Below are positions 8,080 through 20,011 of a DNA stretch of 64,000 nt, piece by piece (the stretch's first letter is position 1; each line of letters begins with the position of its first letter). The stretch is from Lysobacter sp. Root76 (lineage in GTDB: Bacteria > Pseudomonadota > Gammaproteobacteria > Xanthomonadales > Xanthomonadaceae). The notes below the pieces were generated by a model. It did not search any database and was not told the origin of the DNA. It saw only the letters and a program-made list of their open reading frames with translations. The stretch covers positions 36,382 to 100,381 of the forward strand of contig NZ_LMIK01000009.1 of the NCBI RefSeq assembly GCF_001428685.1, in the 5' to 3' direction. Both the position numbers and the translations under genes were made by a program.

Positions 8080-8369
8080 GGTTCGCTCCCGCCCGCTTCC
8101 GGCTGTACCTGGATCCGCGCCGCCTCGCTGCGACGCAGGGCGAAACGGGTGAAACCGATCTGGATCAGCAGCGGCTCGGCCGAGACCGGCCCGGCGGCCA
8201 TCACCTCGACCCGCTCGCCCTTGACGAAACCCAGCTCGCGCAGCCGTCGCGCGATCGCGTCGTTCGGGGCCTGGTCCTCTACGGACTCGACCGTGGCCGC
8301 GACGCGGCGCGGCAATTCGGACAATTTCAAGGTTTCACCAGTGGGCGCACGGGGCGTCCGGTCGGACAT
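8076..8369 (-). CDS. feoA: FeoA family protein
   Basis: A 97-residue SH3-like protein. The region from about residue 15 (LKLSELPRRVAATVESV) to the end matches the FeoA fold: ARRLRELGFVKGERVEVMA, then PLLIQIGFTRFALRRSEA. FeoA is a small cytosolic partner needed by FeoB. I chose the ATG at 8369; a GTG one codon upstream is also possible. A near-perfect Fur box sits only 4 bp upstream, so the operon is expected to be repressed by Fe-loaded Fur. Confidence 0.93.
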   Translation of the reverse strand: MSDRTPRAPTGETLKLSELPRRVAATVESVEDQAPNDAIARRLRELGFVKGERVEVMAAGPVSAEPLLIQIGFTRFALRRSEAARIQVQPEAGGSEP

Positions 8370-8373
8370 CACA

Positions 8374-8392
8374 AATACGAATTGTTCTCATT
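8374..8392. promoter_or_regulatory. Putative Fur box upstream of feoA
   Basis: AATACGAA, 3 bases, TTCTCATT. Read on the minus strand this is AATGAGAA-CAA-TTCGTATT, an 8-3-8 inverted repeat with 6 of 8 matching arm bases. It fits the 19-bp Fur consensus layout and lies right in front of feoA. Confidence 0.75.
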
Positions 8393-8473
8393 CTAGCATC
8401 GACGGCCGTACCGGGGCGGATCGCGACGGCGGCCGGCTATCATTCGCCAGACTCCACACAGCCCCCGCCCCCG

Positions 8474-9256
8474 ATGTCGCATCCGTTGCTGAGTCTGCGC
8501 GAGGGCCCCGTGGCCCGCCTGCGCCTGAACCGCCCCGCCCTGCACAACGCCTTCGATGCGGTCCTGATCGCGGCCCTGACCGGGGCCCTGGACGCGGTCG
8601 CCGGCGAGGACGCGGTGCGGGTGGTGGTGCTGGAGGGCGACGGCGCCTCGTTCTCGGCCGGCGCCGACCTCAACTGGATGCGCGGCATGGCCGCCGCCAG
8701 CGAGGCCGCCAACCGCGACGACGCCCTGGCCCTGGCGCGGCTGATGCGGACCCTGGACGAGCTGCCCAAGCCGACCATCGCGCGCGTGCACGGCGCGGCC
8801 TTCGGCGGCGGGGTCGGCCTGGTGGCCTGCTGCGATATCGCGATCGGCGCGCCGGAGGCCAAGTTCGGCCTGACCGAGAGCAAGCTCGGCCTGCTGCCGG
8901 CGGTGATCTCGCCCTACGTGATCGAGGCGATCGGCGCGCGCCAGGCGCGGCGCTGGTTCGCGACCGCGGAAATCTTCGACGCCGACACCGCGCTGGCGAT
9001 CGGCCTGCTGCACGCGCTGGTGCCGGCCGACCAACTCGACGCGGCGGTGCAGCGCCAGATCGATCTGCTGCTCAAGGCCGGCCCGGTCGCCGCGGCCCAG
9101 GCCAAGGCGCTGGTGCGCCGGGTCGCCGCGCACGGCGACCGCGACCGCCACGACAGCGACAACGCCGACCTGATCGCGCGCCTGCGGGTCTCGCCCGAGG
9201 GCCAGGAAGGCCTGGGCGCGTTCCTCGACAAGCGCAAGCCGGCCTGGATTCCCTAG
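8474..9256 (+). CDS. liuC: Enoyl-CoA hydratase/isomerase (probable methylglutaconyl-CoA hydratase)
   Basis: A 260-residue crotonase-fold protein. Crotonase signatures include SFSAGADLNWM (about residues 58-68; oxyanion-hole region) and HGAAFGGGVGLVACCDIAIG (about 107-126), then KFGLTESKLGLLPAVISPYV with the Glu typical of hydratases. The next genes encode a biotin-dependent carboxylase subunit and HMG-CoA lyase. The best assignment is therefore 3-methylglutaconyl-CoA hydratase, which hydrates the carboxylase product to HMG-CoA in leucine/isovalerate breakdown. A generic enoyl-CoA hydratase cannot be excluded from sequence alone. The ATG at 8474 is close to a typical family start. The feo operon is divergent from it, 100 bp away. 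Confidence 0.85.
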   Translation: MSHPLLSLREGPVARLRLNRPALHNAFDAVLIAALTGALDAVAGEDAVRVVVLEGDGASFSAGADLNWMRGMAAASEAANRDDALALARLMRTLDELPKPTIARVHGAAFGGGVGLVACCDIAIGAPEAKFGLTESKLGLLPAVISPYVIEAIGARQARRWFATAEIFDADTALAIGLLHALVPADQLDAAVQRQIDLLLKAGPVAAAQAKALVRRVAAHGDRDRHDSDNADLIARLRVSPEGQEGLGAFLDKRKPAWIP

Positions 9257-9355
9257 CCGGATTTCCTAACTGGAACCCAAGCCGAAACCCCTGGCCGGCC
9301 CCCTGGATCGTCCGCAGGCCCCGCACCGCCCCCGTCCGCTACAAGGAGCCGTACC

Positions 9356-9742
9356 GTGATCGACCACATGGGTATCAACGTCGCCGACTATCCGCGCAGC
9401 CGCGCCTTCTACAGTGAAGTGCTCTCGACCCTGGGCTTCGCCGTGGTCATGGACGTGACCAGGGAACAGAGCGGCGGCTACGAAGGTTGCGGCTTCGGTC
9501 CGCCGCAGCAGCCCAAGTTCTGGATCGGTACCGGTCCGGCCCACGGCGGCGTCCACATCTGCTTCAGCGCCGCTACGCGCGCCCAGGTCGACGCCTTTCA
9601 CGCCACCGCCCTGGCCCACGGCGCACGCGACAACGGCGCGCCCGGCATCCGCGCGCATTACCACGCGAACTACTACGGCGCCTACGCCTACGACCTGGAC
9701 GGCAACAACATCGAAGCGGTCTGCCATCTGCCACCGGCATGA
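9356..9742 (+). CDS. VOC family protein (glyoxalase/dioxygenase fold)
   Basis: A 128-residue single vicinal-oxygen-chelate domain: MIDHMGINVADYPRSRAFYS at the start, GVHICFSA in the middle and AYAYDLDGNNIEAVCH at the end. The end holds the usual metal-ligand Glu. It begins with GTG behind a strong AAGGAG at 9343-9348. Members of this family often act as glyoxalase- or fosfomycin-resistance-like enzymes, but nothing here indicates a substrate. It sits inside the leucine catabolism group and may be a bystander. A short relic of a second VOC gene lies 180 bp downstream. Confidence 0.85.
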   Translation: MIDHMGINVADYPRSRAFYSEVLSTLGFAVVMDVTREQSGGYEGCGFGPPQQPKFWIGTGPAHGGVHICFSAATRAQVDAFHATALAHGARDNGAPGIRAHYHANYYGAYAYDLDGNNIEAVCHLPPA

Positions 9743-9923
9743 CCGACTCGCGCCACCAAAAAAGCGCAGGCCGCCGCGGCCCATTTGACGCGGCGCGCGT
9801 TCGCCGGCTTCACTACCCCTTGCACCGGCACGTCCGCCACTGAATCCACCACCACCTCGTAGCCGCGCCGGCGCCTCGCGCGCCAGCCGGCCGCGCCCCG
9901 CCCGCAGGGAGGCCAGAGTCAGC

Positions 9924-10001
9924 ATGCTCGATCACTACGCCGCCTACGTATCGGACCCGGACGGGCACGACATCGAAGCGGTCCGCCGCCTGCCGGCATG
10001 A
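9924..10001 (+). pseudogene. C-terminal remnant of a second VOC-family gene
   Basis: The 25 codons from ATG at 9924 to TGA at 10001 read HYAAYVSDPDGHDIEAVRRL and resemble the last segment of the intact VOC protein upstream (YYGAYAYDLDGNNIEAVCHL). No matching N-terminal part is visible in 9743-9923, so this is a degraded duplicate. The remainder of 9743-10142 holds no supported gene, only a small hairpin at 10087-10103. Confidence 0.7.
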
Positions 10002-10142
10002 CGACCCGGCCGATCGCGCGCGCCGCGCGCCATCCAAGCACCGACCGCACCGAGGAGTCGTCGACGTGATACTGGCTTACCCGCACGGCCGAAACACTCG
10101 GCCCTCGCCCCGCCCAACCCCAGACGGGAAGGTTTGATCCGC

Positions 10143-12157
<2,015 letters not shown>

Positions 12158-12161
<4 letters not shown>

Positions 12162-12757
12162 ATCCGCGCCCAGCCCTCGCCGCTGCACTCCTGCTCGCGC
12201 TGTCGGGCTGCGTCGCGTTCGAGCACGCGCCCGCGGCCGCGCTGTCCTGCGACCCGGCCCTGGCCGGACGCTGGCGCTCCAGCGACGACGGTCCGGGCCG
12301 CGATATCGTGATCGACGCACGCTGCCGCGCGCAGTGGCCGGTGCACGGTCGCACGGTCGAAGTGAACCTGCGCAGCTACGCCGAAGGCCCGTTGCGCTAC
12401 CTGGTGCTGACGCCGCAGGACGCCGAGCGCATGCTCGGCGACGAAGGCGCGGGCCTGAGCGCGCAGGTGCCGGCCAACAGCGTGTTCATCGCCGCCTACC
12501 GGATCCGCGGCCGGCAACTGCGCGGCTGGCTGCCCAATGCCGACCTGGTGCGCGCCAGCGTCCAGGCGGGCCGCTTCAAGGGGCGCCTGCTCGCGAGCGA
12601 CGAGGACGGCAGCGACGACAACGCGACGGTGCTGATGCAAAGCGATGCTGAAGCGCTTGCGGCCTTGCTCAAGCGCGGCCCCGAGCCGCTGTTCGGCCGG
12701 CTGGACGAGCCCGGATCGGAAGCGGTGGAACTCAAGCGCATCGGAGCCGCGCCATGA
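12158..12757 (+). CDS. Predicted lipoprotein inside the leucine catabolism operon
   Basis: A 199-residue protein with a clear lipoprotein signal: hydrophobic [13 protein letters not shown] with the lipobox Cys at about residue 19. The mature part is a small domain starting [20 protein letters not shown], with PDLVR-like beta strands. I do not recognise the family. It overlaps liuD and mvaB by 4 bp on each side (ATGA), so it is translated with catabolic enzymes that act in the cytoplasm. An envelope lipoprotein here is odd, and its job is unknown. Confidence 0.8.
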
Positions 12758-13647
12758 CCCCCTCGGTCCGCATCGTCGAAGTCGGCCCGCGCGACGGGCT
12801 GCAGAACGAAAAGGCGCAGATCGCCACCGCCGACAAGATCGCCCTGATCGATCGACTGTCCGCGACCGGCCTGCGCAGCATCGAGGCGACCAGCTTCGTC
12901 AGCCCCAAATGGGTGCCGCAGCTGGCCGACGCCGCCGAAGTGTTCTCCGGCATCCAACGCAAGCCCGGCGTGCATTACCCGGTGCTGGTGCCGAACGAAC
13001 AGGGTTACGAACGCGCACGCGCGGTCGGCGTGGAAGAGATCGCGGTGTTCACCGCGGCCTCGGAAGCCTTCAACCAGAAGAACATCAACGCCGGCATCGA
13101 CGAATCGCTGGCGCGCTTCGCGCCGGTGCTGGCGCGCGCCAAGGCCGACGGCGTGGCGGTGCGCGGCTACGTATCGACCGTGCTCGGCTGCCCCTACCAG
13201 GGCGCGGTGCCGGTCGCCGACGTGGTGCGCGTGGCCAAGGCCCTGCACGCGATGGGGTGCTACGAAATCTCGCTGGGCGACACCATCGGCGTCGGCACGC
13301 CCGGCAAGGCGCGCGCGATGCTGAAGGCGGTCGCGGCGGAAGTGCCGATGCCGGCGCTGGCGGTGCATTTCCACGACACCTACGGCCAGGCCCTGTCCAA
13401 CATCCTGGCCTGCCTGGAAGAAGGCGTGGCGGTGGTCGACTCGGCCGTGTCCGGCACCGGCGGCTGCCCCTACGCCAAGGGCGCCAGCGGCAACGTCGCC
13501 AGCGAAGACGTGGTCTACATGCTGCACGGCCTGGGCATCGAGACCGGCATCGACTTGAACGCACTGGCCGACACCGGCCGCTGGTTGGCCGGCCTGCTCG
13601 GCCGCGAGACCGGCAGCAAGGTCGGCAAGGCACTGGGCGCGTCATGA
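12754..13647 (+). CDS. mvaB: Hydroxymethylglutaryl-CoA lyase
   Basis: A 297-residue TIM-barrel DRE-family protein. The motif [10 protein letters not shown] (about residues 11-20) carries the metal/acid residues, and [14 protein letters not shown] carries the His pair. The signature [18 protein letters not shown] contains the catalytic Cys. It cleaves HMG-CoA to acetyl-CoA and acetoacetate, the last step of leucine degradation. This fits the preceding hydratase and carboxylase (liuE in liu nomenclature). It overlaps genes on both sides by 4 bp. Confidence 0.95.
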   Translation: MTPSVRIVEVGPRDGLQNEKAQIATADKIALIDRLSATGLRSIEATSFVSPKWVPQLADAAEVFSGIQRKPGVHYPVLVPNEQGYERARAVGVEEIAVFTAASEAFNQKNINAGIDESLARFAPVLARAKADGVAVRGYVSTVLGCPYQGAVPVADVVRVAKALHAMGCYEISLGDTIGVGTPGKARAMLKAVAAEVPMPALAVHFHDTYGQALSNILACLEEGVAVVDSAVSGTGGCPYAKGASGNVASEDVVYMLHGLGIETGIDLNALADTGRWLAGLLGRETGSKVGKALGAS

Positions 13648-16220
13648 GCCAGCGCCGGCCCGGCAGCGAACCGACCGCGCCGCCCACTGCGGTGGACGCG
13701 GCCGCGACCCTGGCGGCGCTGGAACTGGCCGGCAACGACCCCGCGCTGTCGGAGGCCACGCGCGCCCTGCTGCAACAGGCCGCCGAGGCGATCCGCACCA
13801 GCAGCGAAGACGCCGACGTCGCCCACTCGCGCTACCGCGCGGTGTTCGACGCGGTGCCCGATCCGGTCAGCATCCTCGACGAGGAAGGCACGGTCCTGGA
13901 TCTCAACAAGGCCGGCATGGCCGCCTACCGCCGGCCGCGCGACCAGATCGTCGGCCAGCCGATCCACGTGCTCAACCCGGAACTGCCGCGCGACCACCTC
14001 AACCCGGTATGGGAATCCCTCAACCGCGGCGAAACCTACGTCATCGAAGTCACCAACATGCGCGGCGACGGCACCCGCTTCCCGGTCGAAGTGCATTCGG
14101 CCGGGTTCGAGCACGAGGGCCGGCGCTGCATCGTCGCGGTCGCGCGCGACCTCAGCGGCCGCCGCGACGCCGAACTGCGCTACCGCGAGCTGATGGAGAC
14201 CATCGACCACGGCATCGTCGTCCACGATCCCGACTTCAAGGTGATCTACGTCAACGGCGCGGCGATGCGCATCCTGGGCATAGTCGACGGCCACAGCGCC
14301 GATCACGACATGGCCGCCGAACACTGGATGGTGATCGACGAACACGGCCGCGAACTGAGCCAGAAGGAGTTCCCGGCGCAACGCGCGCTCGACAGCGGCC
14401 GCCGGGTCGAGAGCATGGTGGTCGGCCTGTACCACCGCGTGCGCCGCAACCTGATCTGGCTGTCGGTGACCTCGCTGCCGCAGTTCCCGGCCGGCGGCGA
14501 CCGCCCGCACCAGGTGCTGTCGCTGTTCACCGACGTCACCGCGCTCAAGCGCGACAGCGCCCTGTTCGACCGCGCCCAGAGCCTGGCCCACATCGGCGGC
14601 TGGGAATGGGAAGCCGGCCCGGACCTGCTCTACCTCACCGAAGAAGCGCAGCGCATCCTCGGCCACGACCCGGTGCCGGCGAGCATGGGCGCCATGCTCG
14701 ACTGCCTGCGCCCCGGCGACCGCCTGCGCCTGCGCGACGCGCTCGATCACGCGATCGCGTTCGGCCGCAATCTCGATCTGGAACTGCAGGGCATGCGCGC
14801 CGACGGGCGCGGCTTCTGGGTCCGCGCCATCGCCCAGGCCGAGGCCGCCGACGCGCTCAACGCGCGCCTGATCGGCACGCTGCAGGACATCACCGAACGC
14901 AAGCACGACGAAGAGAACCTGCGCATCCAGGCGCGCAGCGACCCGCTCACCGGCCTGCTCAACCGCGACGCGGTGCTGTCGGAGCTGGAAAGCCGGCTCG
15001 ACGACCCCGAGCGCGCCGCGCTGGCGGTGCTGTACATCGACCTGGACCGCTTCAAGGTCGTCAACGACGTGCTCGGACACGCCGCCGGCGATCGCCTGCT
15101 GGCCTCGGCCGCGCGCCGCATCCAGCGCGCGGTCGGCAGCGAAGGCATGATCGCGCGCTTCGGCGGCGACGAATTCCTGGTGGTGTGCGAAACCGGCAAC
15201 GACCCGGCCCGCCCGGAACGCCTGGCCGACTCGATCCTGGAAATCTTCGGCGACAGCTTCCGCCTCGACGGCGAGGAATTCAGCATCACCGCCAGCATCG
15301 GCATCGCCCAGGCGCCGATCGACGGCGTGCGCTCGCAGCAGCTGATCCAGAGCGCCGACGTCGCCATGTACGACAGCAAGCGCCGCGGCCGCAACGGTTG
15401 GCAGAGCTTCACCCCGGAGCTGGCCGAACAGCAGCTGCACCGCCTGCAGCTGGAAACCCACCTGCGCCGCGCGGTCCACAACGACGAGTTCCACCTGGTC
15501 TACCAACCCCAGGTCGATCTCAGCAACGGTTCGGTGGTCGCGGTCGAAGCGCTGATCCGCTGGCGCAACCAGTCCTTGGGCGAGATGCGCCCGGACCGCT
15601 TCATCGACCATGCCGAAACCACCGGCGACATCGTCGGCATCGGCAGTTGGGTGCTGAAGGAAGCCTGCCGCCAGCTGCGGCGCTGGCACGAACGCGGCCT
15701 GGACGTGCAACGGGTCGCGGTCAACGTGTCCTACCGCCAGTTCCTCGGCGAAGACCTGGCCAGCAGCGTGGCCGCGGCCTTGGCCGAATCCGGCCTGCCC
15801 GGCAGCGCGCTGGAGCTGGAATTCACCGAGCGCGTGCTGATCGAGGACGTGCCCGACACCATGCGCACCTTCCACGCCCTGCGCGAGATGGGCGTGATGC
15901 TGACCATCGACGATTTCGGCGAAGGCTACAGCGCGCTCAACTACCTGCGCCGCCTGCCGATCCACGGCCTCAAGCTCAGCCAGCTGTTCGTGCAGGGCGT
16001 GCCGGACAACCAGTCCGACGTCGCGGTCTGCCAGGCGGTGACCGGGATCGCGCGCAGCCTGGGCCTGGGCCTGGTCGCCGAGGGCGTGGAATCCGAACGC
16101 CAGCGCGCGTTCCTGCTCAAGCTCGGGGTCGAGGTCGGCCAGGGCTTCCTGTTCGCGCCCGGCTTGATGCCGGACGAACTGCAGCAGTACTACCGCTCGC
16201 CGCTCGCGCTGCCGGGTTGA
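13644..16220 (+). CDS. PAS-GGDEF-EAL cyclic-di-GMP enzyme
   Basis: An 858-residue cytosolic protein without membrane helices. A helical N-terminus is followed by PAS-type domains (about residues 60-175, 178-300 and 310-425). GGDEF is intact at residues 507-511, and no RxxD inhibitory site is seen upstream of it. The EAL domain has EAL at 635-637. It keeps the expected catalytic set: VNVS (Asn), EFTE (Glu), DDFG, the Lys in LKLS, AEGVE and GQGF. The usual Asp after that Lys is Ser. Both cyclase and phosphodiesterase activity are plausible, controlled by PAS input. The ATG overlaps the mvaB stop (ATGA), coupling a c-di-GMP enzyme to a catabolic operon. Confidence 0.92.
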   Translation: MSQRRPGSEPTAPPTAVDAAATLAALELAGNDPALSEATRALLQQAAEAIRTSSEDADVAHSRYRAVFDAVPDPVSILDEEGTVLDLNKAGMAAYRRPRDQIVGQPIHVLNPELPRDHLNPVWESLNRGETYVIEVTNMRGDGTRFPVEVHSAGFEHEGRRCIVAVARDLSGRRDAELRYRELMETIDHGIVVHDPDFKVIYVNGAAMRILGIVDGHSADHDMAAEHWMVIDEHGRELSQKEFPAQRALDSGRRVESMVVGLYHRVRRNLIWLSVTSLPQFPAGGDRPHQVLSLFTDVTALKRDSALFDRAQSLAHIGGWEWEAGPDLLYLTEEAQRILGHDPVPASMGAMLDCLRPGDRLRLRDALDHAIAFGRNLDLELQGMRADGRGFWVRAIAQAEAADALNARLIGTLQDITERKHDEENLRIQARSDPLTGLLNRDAVLSELESRLDDPERAALAVLYIDLDRFKVVNDVLGHAAGDRLLASAARRIQRAVGSEGMIARFGGDEFLVVCETGNDPARPERLADSILEIFGDSFRLDGEEFSITASIGIAQAPIDGVRSQQLIQSADVAMYDSKRRGRNGWQSFTPELAEQQLHRLQLETHLRRAVHNDEFHLVYQPQVDLSNGSVVAVEALIRWRNQSLGEMRPDRFIDHAETTGDIVGIGSWVLKEACRQLRRWHERGLDVQRVAVNVSYRQFLGEDLASSVAAALAESGLPGSALELEFTERVLIEDVPDTMRTFHALREMGVMLTIDDFGEGYSALNYLRRLPIHGLKLSQLFVQGVPDNQSDVAVCQAVTGIARSLGLGLVAEGVESERQRAFLLKLGVEVGQGFLFAPGLMPDELQQYYRSPLALPG

Positions 16221-16333
16221 GGATGCGCGGCGCCGCGCCGTCTTGCCGTCATGCTCGCGAATGCGGCGATCCTGTCGCTTCCGCGCGCGGCCCGCAAACG
16301 CGAAGGTCGCCCTCTTTCACCCAAGGTCTGCCG

Positions 16334-17710
16334 ATGAAACACCGCTTGCGCCCGGCGCTGTCGGGCCTGCTGCTCGCTCTTGCGGTCTTCGCCGCCCGCG
16401 CGGCCGATCCCAAGCCCGCGCCGCGCGAAACCCTGCTGCTGCGCCCCGAACGGGTCTGGACCGGCGACGACGACGCCTCCCGCACCGGCTGGGCGGTGCT
16501 GGTGAGCGACGGCGCGATCGTCGCGGTCGGTCCCGCCGATACGATCGAGGCGCCCGCCGACGCACGCCGCATCGATCTGCCTGGCGCCACCCTGACCCCG
16601 GGCCTGATCGACCTGCATTCGCACCTGTTCCTGCACCCCTACAACGAGGCGCCCTGGAACGATCAGGTGCTGAAGGAAGCCGAGGCCTATCGCACCCTGC
16701 TCGCCGCCCGCCATGCCCGCGACACCCTGCGCGCCGGCTTCACCAGCTTGCGCGACCTCGGTACCGAAGGCGCCGGTTACGCCGACCTCTCGCTCAAGCG
16801 CGCCATCGACGAAGGGCTGATCCCGGGCCCGCGCCTGTTCGTCGCGACCCTCGCCATCGTCGCCACCGCCAGCTACGGCCCCGGCCCGCGCGGCTTCCGT
16901 CCCAACCTGGAACTGCCCGGCGGCGCCCAGGAAGTCAGCGGCGTCGACGAGACCGTGCGGGCGGTGCGCGAACAGGCCGGCCACGGCGCCGACTGGATCA
17001 AGGTCTACGCCGACTACCGCATCGGTGCCGACGGCAGCGCCCAGCCCACCTTCAGCGCCGCCGAACTGCGCGCCCTGGTCGAAACCGCGCACCTCAGCGG
17101 CCGCCCGGTCGCCGCCCACGCCGCCACCGACGCCGGCATGCGCATGGCGATCGAGGCCGGGGTGGACAGCATCGAGCACGGCTATGGCGGCAGCGCCGCG
17201 ACCTTCCGCCTGATGCGCGAGAAAAACGTCGCCTACCTGCCGACCCTGACCGCGGTCGAGTCCACCGAGCAGTACTACAACGGCTACCTGCCCGGGCAAT
17301 CGCCGCCGACGCCGAAACTGCGCGAAGCCGAGCAGGCGTTCCGCACCGCGCGGGCGCAGAAGACCACGATCGGCTGCGGCAGCGACGTCGGCGTGTTCCG
17401 CCACGGCGACAACTACCGCGAGCCGGCGTGGATGGTCAGGCTGGGCATGAATCCGGCCCAGGCGCTGCGTGCCTGCACCTCGGTCGCCGCGCGGATCCTG
17501 CGCCAGTCCGAGCGCATCGGCCGCATCGCCCCGGGCCTGCGCGCCGACCTGGCCGCGTTCGCCGGCGACCCCAGCCAACGCATCGACGCCCTGCGGCAGC
17601 CGCTGCTGGTGCTCAAGGACGGCGTGGTCTACCGCAGCCCCGAAGAACCGCAGGATCCGGGCCGGGACGGCCCCGAGCCGGCCGCAGCGACCGCGCAGCC
17701 AGTCCGGTAA
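16334..17710 (+). CDS. Secreted amidohydrolase (Xaa-Pro dipeptidase-like)
   Basis: A 458-residue protein with a Sec signal peptide (LSGLLLALAVFAARA, cleavage near residue 23). The amidohydrolase core has DLHSHLF (HxH metal ligands, about residue 96), WIKVYADYR (bridging Lys), VAAHAAT and IEHGYG (His ligands) and CGSDVGVFRHG (Asp). This is the binuclear-metal subtype related to imidazolonepropionase and periplasmic prolidase-type enzymes. Substrates may be Xaa-Pro or other dipeptides, judging by related families. The much longer frame starting at 14009 is a shadow over the GGDEF-EAL gene. The ATG at 16334 is directly before the signal peptide. Confidence 0.85.
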   Translation: MKHRLRPALSGLLLALAVFAARAADPKPAPRETLLLRPERVWTGDDDASRTGWAVLVSDGAIVAVGPADTIEAPADARRIDLPGATLTPGLIDLHSHLFLHPYNEAPWNDQVLKEAEAYRTLLAARHARDTLRAGFTSLRDLGTEGAGYADLSLKRAIDEGLIPGPRLFVATLAIVATASYGPGPRGFRPNLELPGGAQEVSGVDETVRAVREQAGHGADWIKVYADYRIGADGSAQPTFSAAELRALVETAHLSGRPVAAHAATDAGMRMAIEAGVDSIEHGYGGSAATFRLMREKNVAYLPTLTAVESTEQYYNGYLPGQSPPTPKLREAEQAFRTARAQKTTIGCGSDVGVFRHGDNYREPAWMVRLGMNPAQALRACTSVAARILRQSERIGRIAPGLRADLAAFAGDPSQRIDALRQPLLVLKDGVVYRSPEEPQDPGRDGPEPAAATAQPVR

Positions 17711-17741
17711 AATCGCCGGTTTCCCCGACCCGGACCTTCCT

Positions 17742-18512
17742 ATGCAACTCGACTCCGTGCGCGCCATCGTCACCGGCGGCGTCTCCGGCCTCGGCCTGGC
17801 CGTCGCCCAGCACCTGGTCGCCAACGGCGGCAAGGTCGCCCTGTTCGACCTCAACGACGACAAGGGCGCGGCCGCGGTCGCCCAGTTCGGCGACGCCAAG
17901 GCGCGCTACTTCCGCACCGACGTCAGCGACGAAGCCGGCGTGGTCGCCAACGTCGCCGCCGCCCGGGACTTCCTCGGCGGGCTCAACGTCGCGATCAACT
18001 GCGCCGGCATCCTCGGCGCCGGCCGCGTGCTGGGCAAGGACGCGCCGATGCCGCTGGCCCAGTTCCAGAGCACGGTCATGGTCAACCTGGTCGGCAGCTT
18101 CAACGTCGCCAAGGCCGCCGCCAACCTGATGCAGCACAACGAAGCCGGCGACGACGGCGAGCGCGGCGTGATCGTCAACACCGCCTCGGTCGCCGCCTAC
18201 GAGGGCCAGATCGGCCAGGCCGCGTACTCGGCGTCCAAGGGCGGCGTGGTCGGCATGACCCTGCCGATGGCGCGCGAACTGTCGCGCTTCGGCATCCGCG
18301 TGATGACCATCGCGCCGGGCATCTTCTGGACCCCGATGGTCGACGGCATGCCCGAGTCGGTGCAGCAGTCGCTGAGCGCTTCGATCCCGTTCCCCTCGCG
18401 CCTGGGCCGTCCGGAAGAATTCGCCGACCTGGTCGCCTACATCCTCGGCAACCGCTATCTCAACGGCGAGACCATCCGTCTCGACGGCGCCACCCGTCTG
18501 GCGCCGAAGTAA
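17742..18512 (+). CDS. SDR dehydrogenase, 3-hydroxyacyl-CoA dehydrogenase type II-like
   Basis: A 256-residue short-chain dehydrogenase. The NAD motif TGGVSGLG is at residues 11-18, then DLNDD (Asp for NAD preference), NCAGI, VNTASVAAYEGQ (catalytic Ser region) and YSASKGG (Tyr and Lys). The overall pattern, including APGIFWTPM and GETIRLDGA, resembles HSD17B10/type II 3-hydroxyacyl-CoA dehydrogenase, which acts in branched-chain and fatty acyl-CoA oxidation. That would suit the leucine genes upstream, but the substrate is inferred. It is 31 bp downstream of the amidohydrolase. Confidence 0.88.
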   Translation: MQLDSVRAIVTGGVSGLGLAVAQHLVANGGKVALFDLNDDKGAAAVAQFGDAKARYFRTDVSDEAGVVANVAAARDFLGGLNVAINCAGILGAGRVLGKDAPMPLAQFQSTVMVNLVGSFNVAKAAANLMQHNEAGDDGERGVIVNTASVAAYEGQIGQAAYSASKGGVVGMTLPMARELSRFGIRVMTIAPGIFWTPMVDGMPESVQQSLSASIPFPSRLGRPEEFADLVAYILGNRYLNGETIRLDGATRLAPK

Positions 18513-18531
18513 GCCTCTCTTCCTGCTCCCC

Positions 18532-18594
18532 GTGGGAGCGACGCAAGTCGCGATGCTTGCAGCCGCGAATGGCGCCGCTCCCGCCGCAGCAAAC
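18532..18594. repeat. REP-like palindrome
   Basis: GTGGGAGCG (18533-18541) and CGCTCCC enclose an imperfect stem with GACGCAAGTCGCG. It belongs to the same family as the GTGGGAGCGGC/GCCGCTCCCAC elements near 23330, 38680, 42000 and 42390. It lies between the SDR gene and efpL and may serve as a transcript end. Confidence 0.6.
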
Positions 18595-18614
18595 CCTCTA
18601 CCGGAATGCACGCA

Positions 18615-19181
18615 ATGAAAGCCTACGACGTCAAGAAAGGTAACGTGATCGAACACAACAACACCGTCTACCAGATCCGCGATATCGAGCGCAGCTCGCC
18701 GCAGGGTCGTGGCGGTAACGTGAAGTTCCGATTCACCATGTACTCGGTCCCCGGCGGCACCAAGCTCGACCTCAGCGTCGGCGGCGACGACGAGCTCAAG
18801 GAAGTCGAACTCAGCCGCCGCCAGGTGACCTACTCGTACAAGGACGGCGACGCCTTCGTCTTCCTCGACGACGAGGACTACACCCCGTACACGCTCGACG
18901 CCGACGTGATCGGCGACGCCGCCGGCTATATCGTCGACGACCTGTCGGGCTGCTATGTGCAGATCATCGACGACCAGCCGGTCGCCATCCAGCTGCCAGC
19001 CAGCGTGACCCTGGAAGTCATCGAAACCCCGCCGGAACTCAAGGGCGGCACCGCCACCAAGCGCCCGAAGCCGGCCAAGCTCTCGACCGGCATCGAGATC
19101 ATGGTGCCGGAGTACATCGTCAACGGCGAACGCGTGCTGGTGAACACCGTGACCGGCGAGTTCGCCGGCCGCGCGGACTGA
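18615..19181 (+). CDS. efpL: Elongation factor P-like protein EfpL (YeiP)
   Basis: A 188-residue three-domain EF-P paralogue starting [16 protein letters not shown]. The loop that in EF-P carries the modified Lys reads SSPQGRGG, with an Arg (residue 32) at the tip as in YeiP/EfpL. The C-terminal domain has [12 protein letters not shown] and ends GEFAGRAD, matching the YeiP end GRAD. EfpL relieves ribosome stalling at proline and related motifs without needing EpmA-type modification. An ATG at 18606 (adding MHA) is also possible; I prefer 18615 because family proteins start at the KAYDVKKG segment. Confidence 0.95.
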   Translation: MKAYDVKKGNVIEHNNTVYQIRDIERSSPQGRGGNVKFRFTMYSVPGGTKLDLSVGGDDELKEVELSRRQVTYSYKDGDAFVFLDDEDYTPYTLDADVIGDAAGYIVDDLSGCYVQIIDDQPVAIQLPASVTLEVIETPPELKGGTATKRPKPAKLSTGIEIMVPEYIVNGERVLVNTVTGEFAGRAD

Positions 19182-19320
19182 TCTAAGCGCAGCGATCAAT
19201 GGTCGAGCGGCCCCTATTATCGGCGACAGATGCCTCCGGCGTCTGTCGTCTGTGCGGCACCCGCATAAGCCAGTCTGAGGTCGCTTCGAAGCTCGCCTTA
19301 GCTGAAGCCACAGCCAATCT

Positions 19321-19752
19321 ATGAAAGACCTTCGCCACTTGCTCATCGCCCTTGCGCTGACGTCTTGTGCATCCAGCACGGAATCGATTCCTCGTTCGGA
19401 GCTCATCGGAGTCTTATGTAGCTCAGAGGACGGCGGCAAGACTTGTTACGGATACAGCGAAACGTATGAGGACGGAACATCAGACGCGTGCGGGCGCGTT
19501 CCGAACGGAGGGCCCGAGTTCGCAATGAAGCTCAGCTATGAAATTGCTGGAAACGCGAAATGCGAGACCGTGGCGAAGACCTCTGATCCGCGCGTCATGC
19601 CAGTCGGCACGAGAATCTGCGCCCTCTATCTGGACCGAAAACCGGAAGGATTCACCTATCGCTTTGACGACGACAAGCCGACAAAGGTCAGATGGGTTTA
19701 CAACGCGACCAGAGCCGACAAATGGTGCCAGCACCTCATTGAAAGACTGTAG
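19321..19752 (+). CDS. Predicted lipoprotein of unknown function
   Basis: A 143-residue protein with a short lipoprotein signal (HLLIALALTSCASS; lipobox Cys at about residue 16). The mature part has several Cys (GVLCSSEDGG, TCYGYS, DACGRV, NAKCE, RICALYL, KWCQHL) that could form disulfides in the periplasm. I do not recognise the family. Codon use is clearly less GC-rich than its neighbours, with many AAA, GAA, ATT and GCG/GCA mixes, suggesting a horizontally acquired or relaxed gene. No clear Shine-Dalgarno is seen. Confidence 0.65.
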   Translation: MKDLRHLLIALALTSCASSTESIPRSELIGVLCSSEDGGKTCYGYSETYEDGTSDACGRVPNGGPEFAMKLSYEIAGNAKCETVAKTSDPRVMPVGTRICALYLDRKPEGFTYRFDDDKPTKVRWVYNATRADKWCQHLIERL

Positions 19753-20011
19753 CGCAGCAATCTTCAATTGTTCACCGAACGCCGTTTCGCGGGCCGCGAC
19801 GGTTAGGATGTCAGTCGAATGAAAACTGGGCCGTTGCTTCCGGCCATCACGATTTTGTCGCCTGGTTGCTATCCACTGGACACCGTCACAAGCACCTATG
19901 GCACCCTGCCTGAAGCCCACGCCGACCGCCTGTTCGTTCGTGGTTGGTTGCTGGACATCCTGCCGCCGTCCTCGCACCGTACGTCCAACAACTTGGCCCG
20001 CAACACCTCTA

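Noticed and set aside
12645..13643. N-terminal extension of the GGDEF-EAL gene
   Set aside because: This part lies over mvaB in another frame and is arginine-rich nonsense; the real ATG at 13644 overlaps the mvaB stop.
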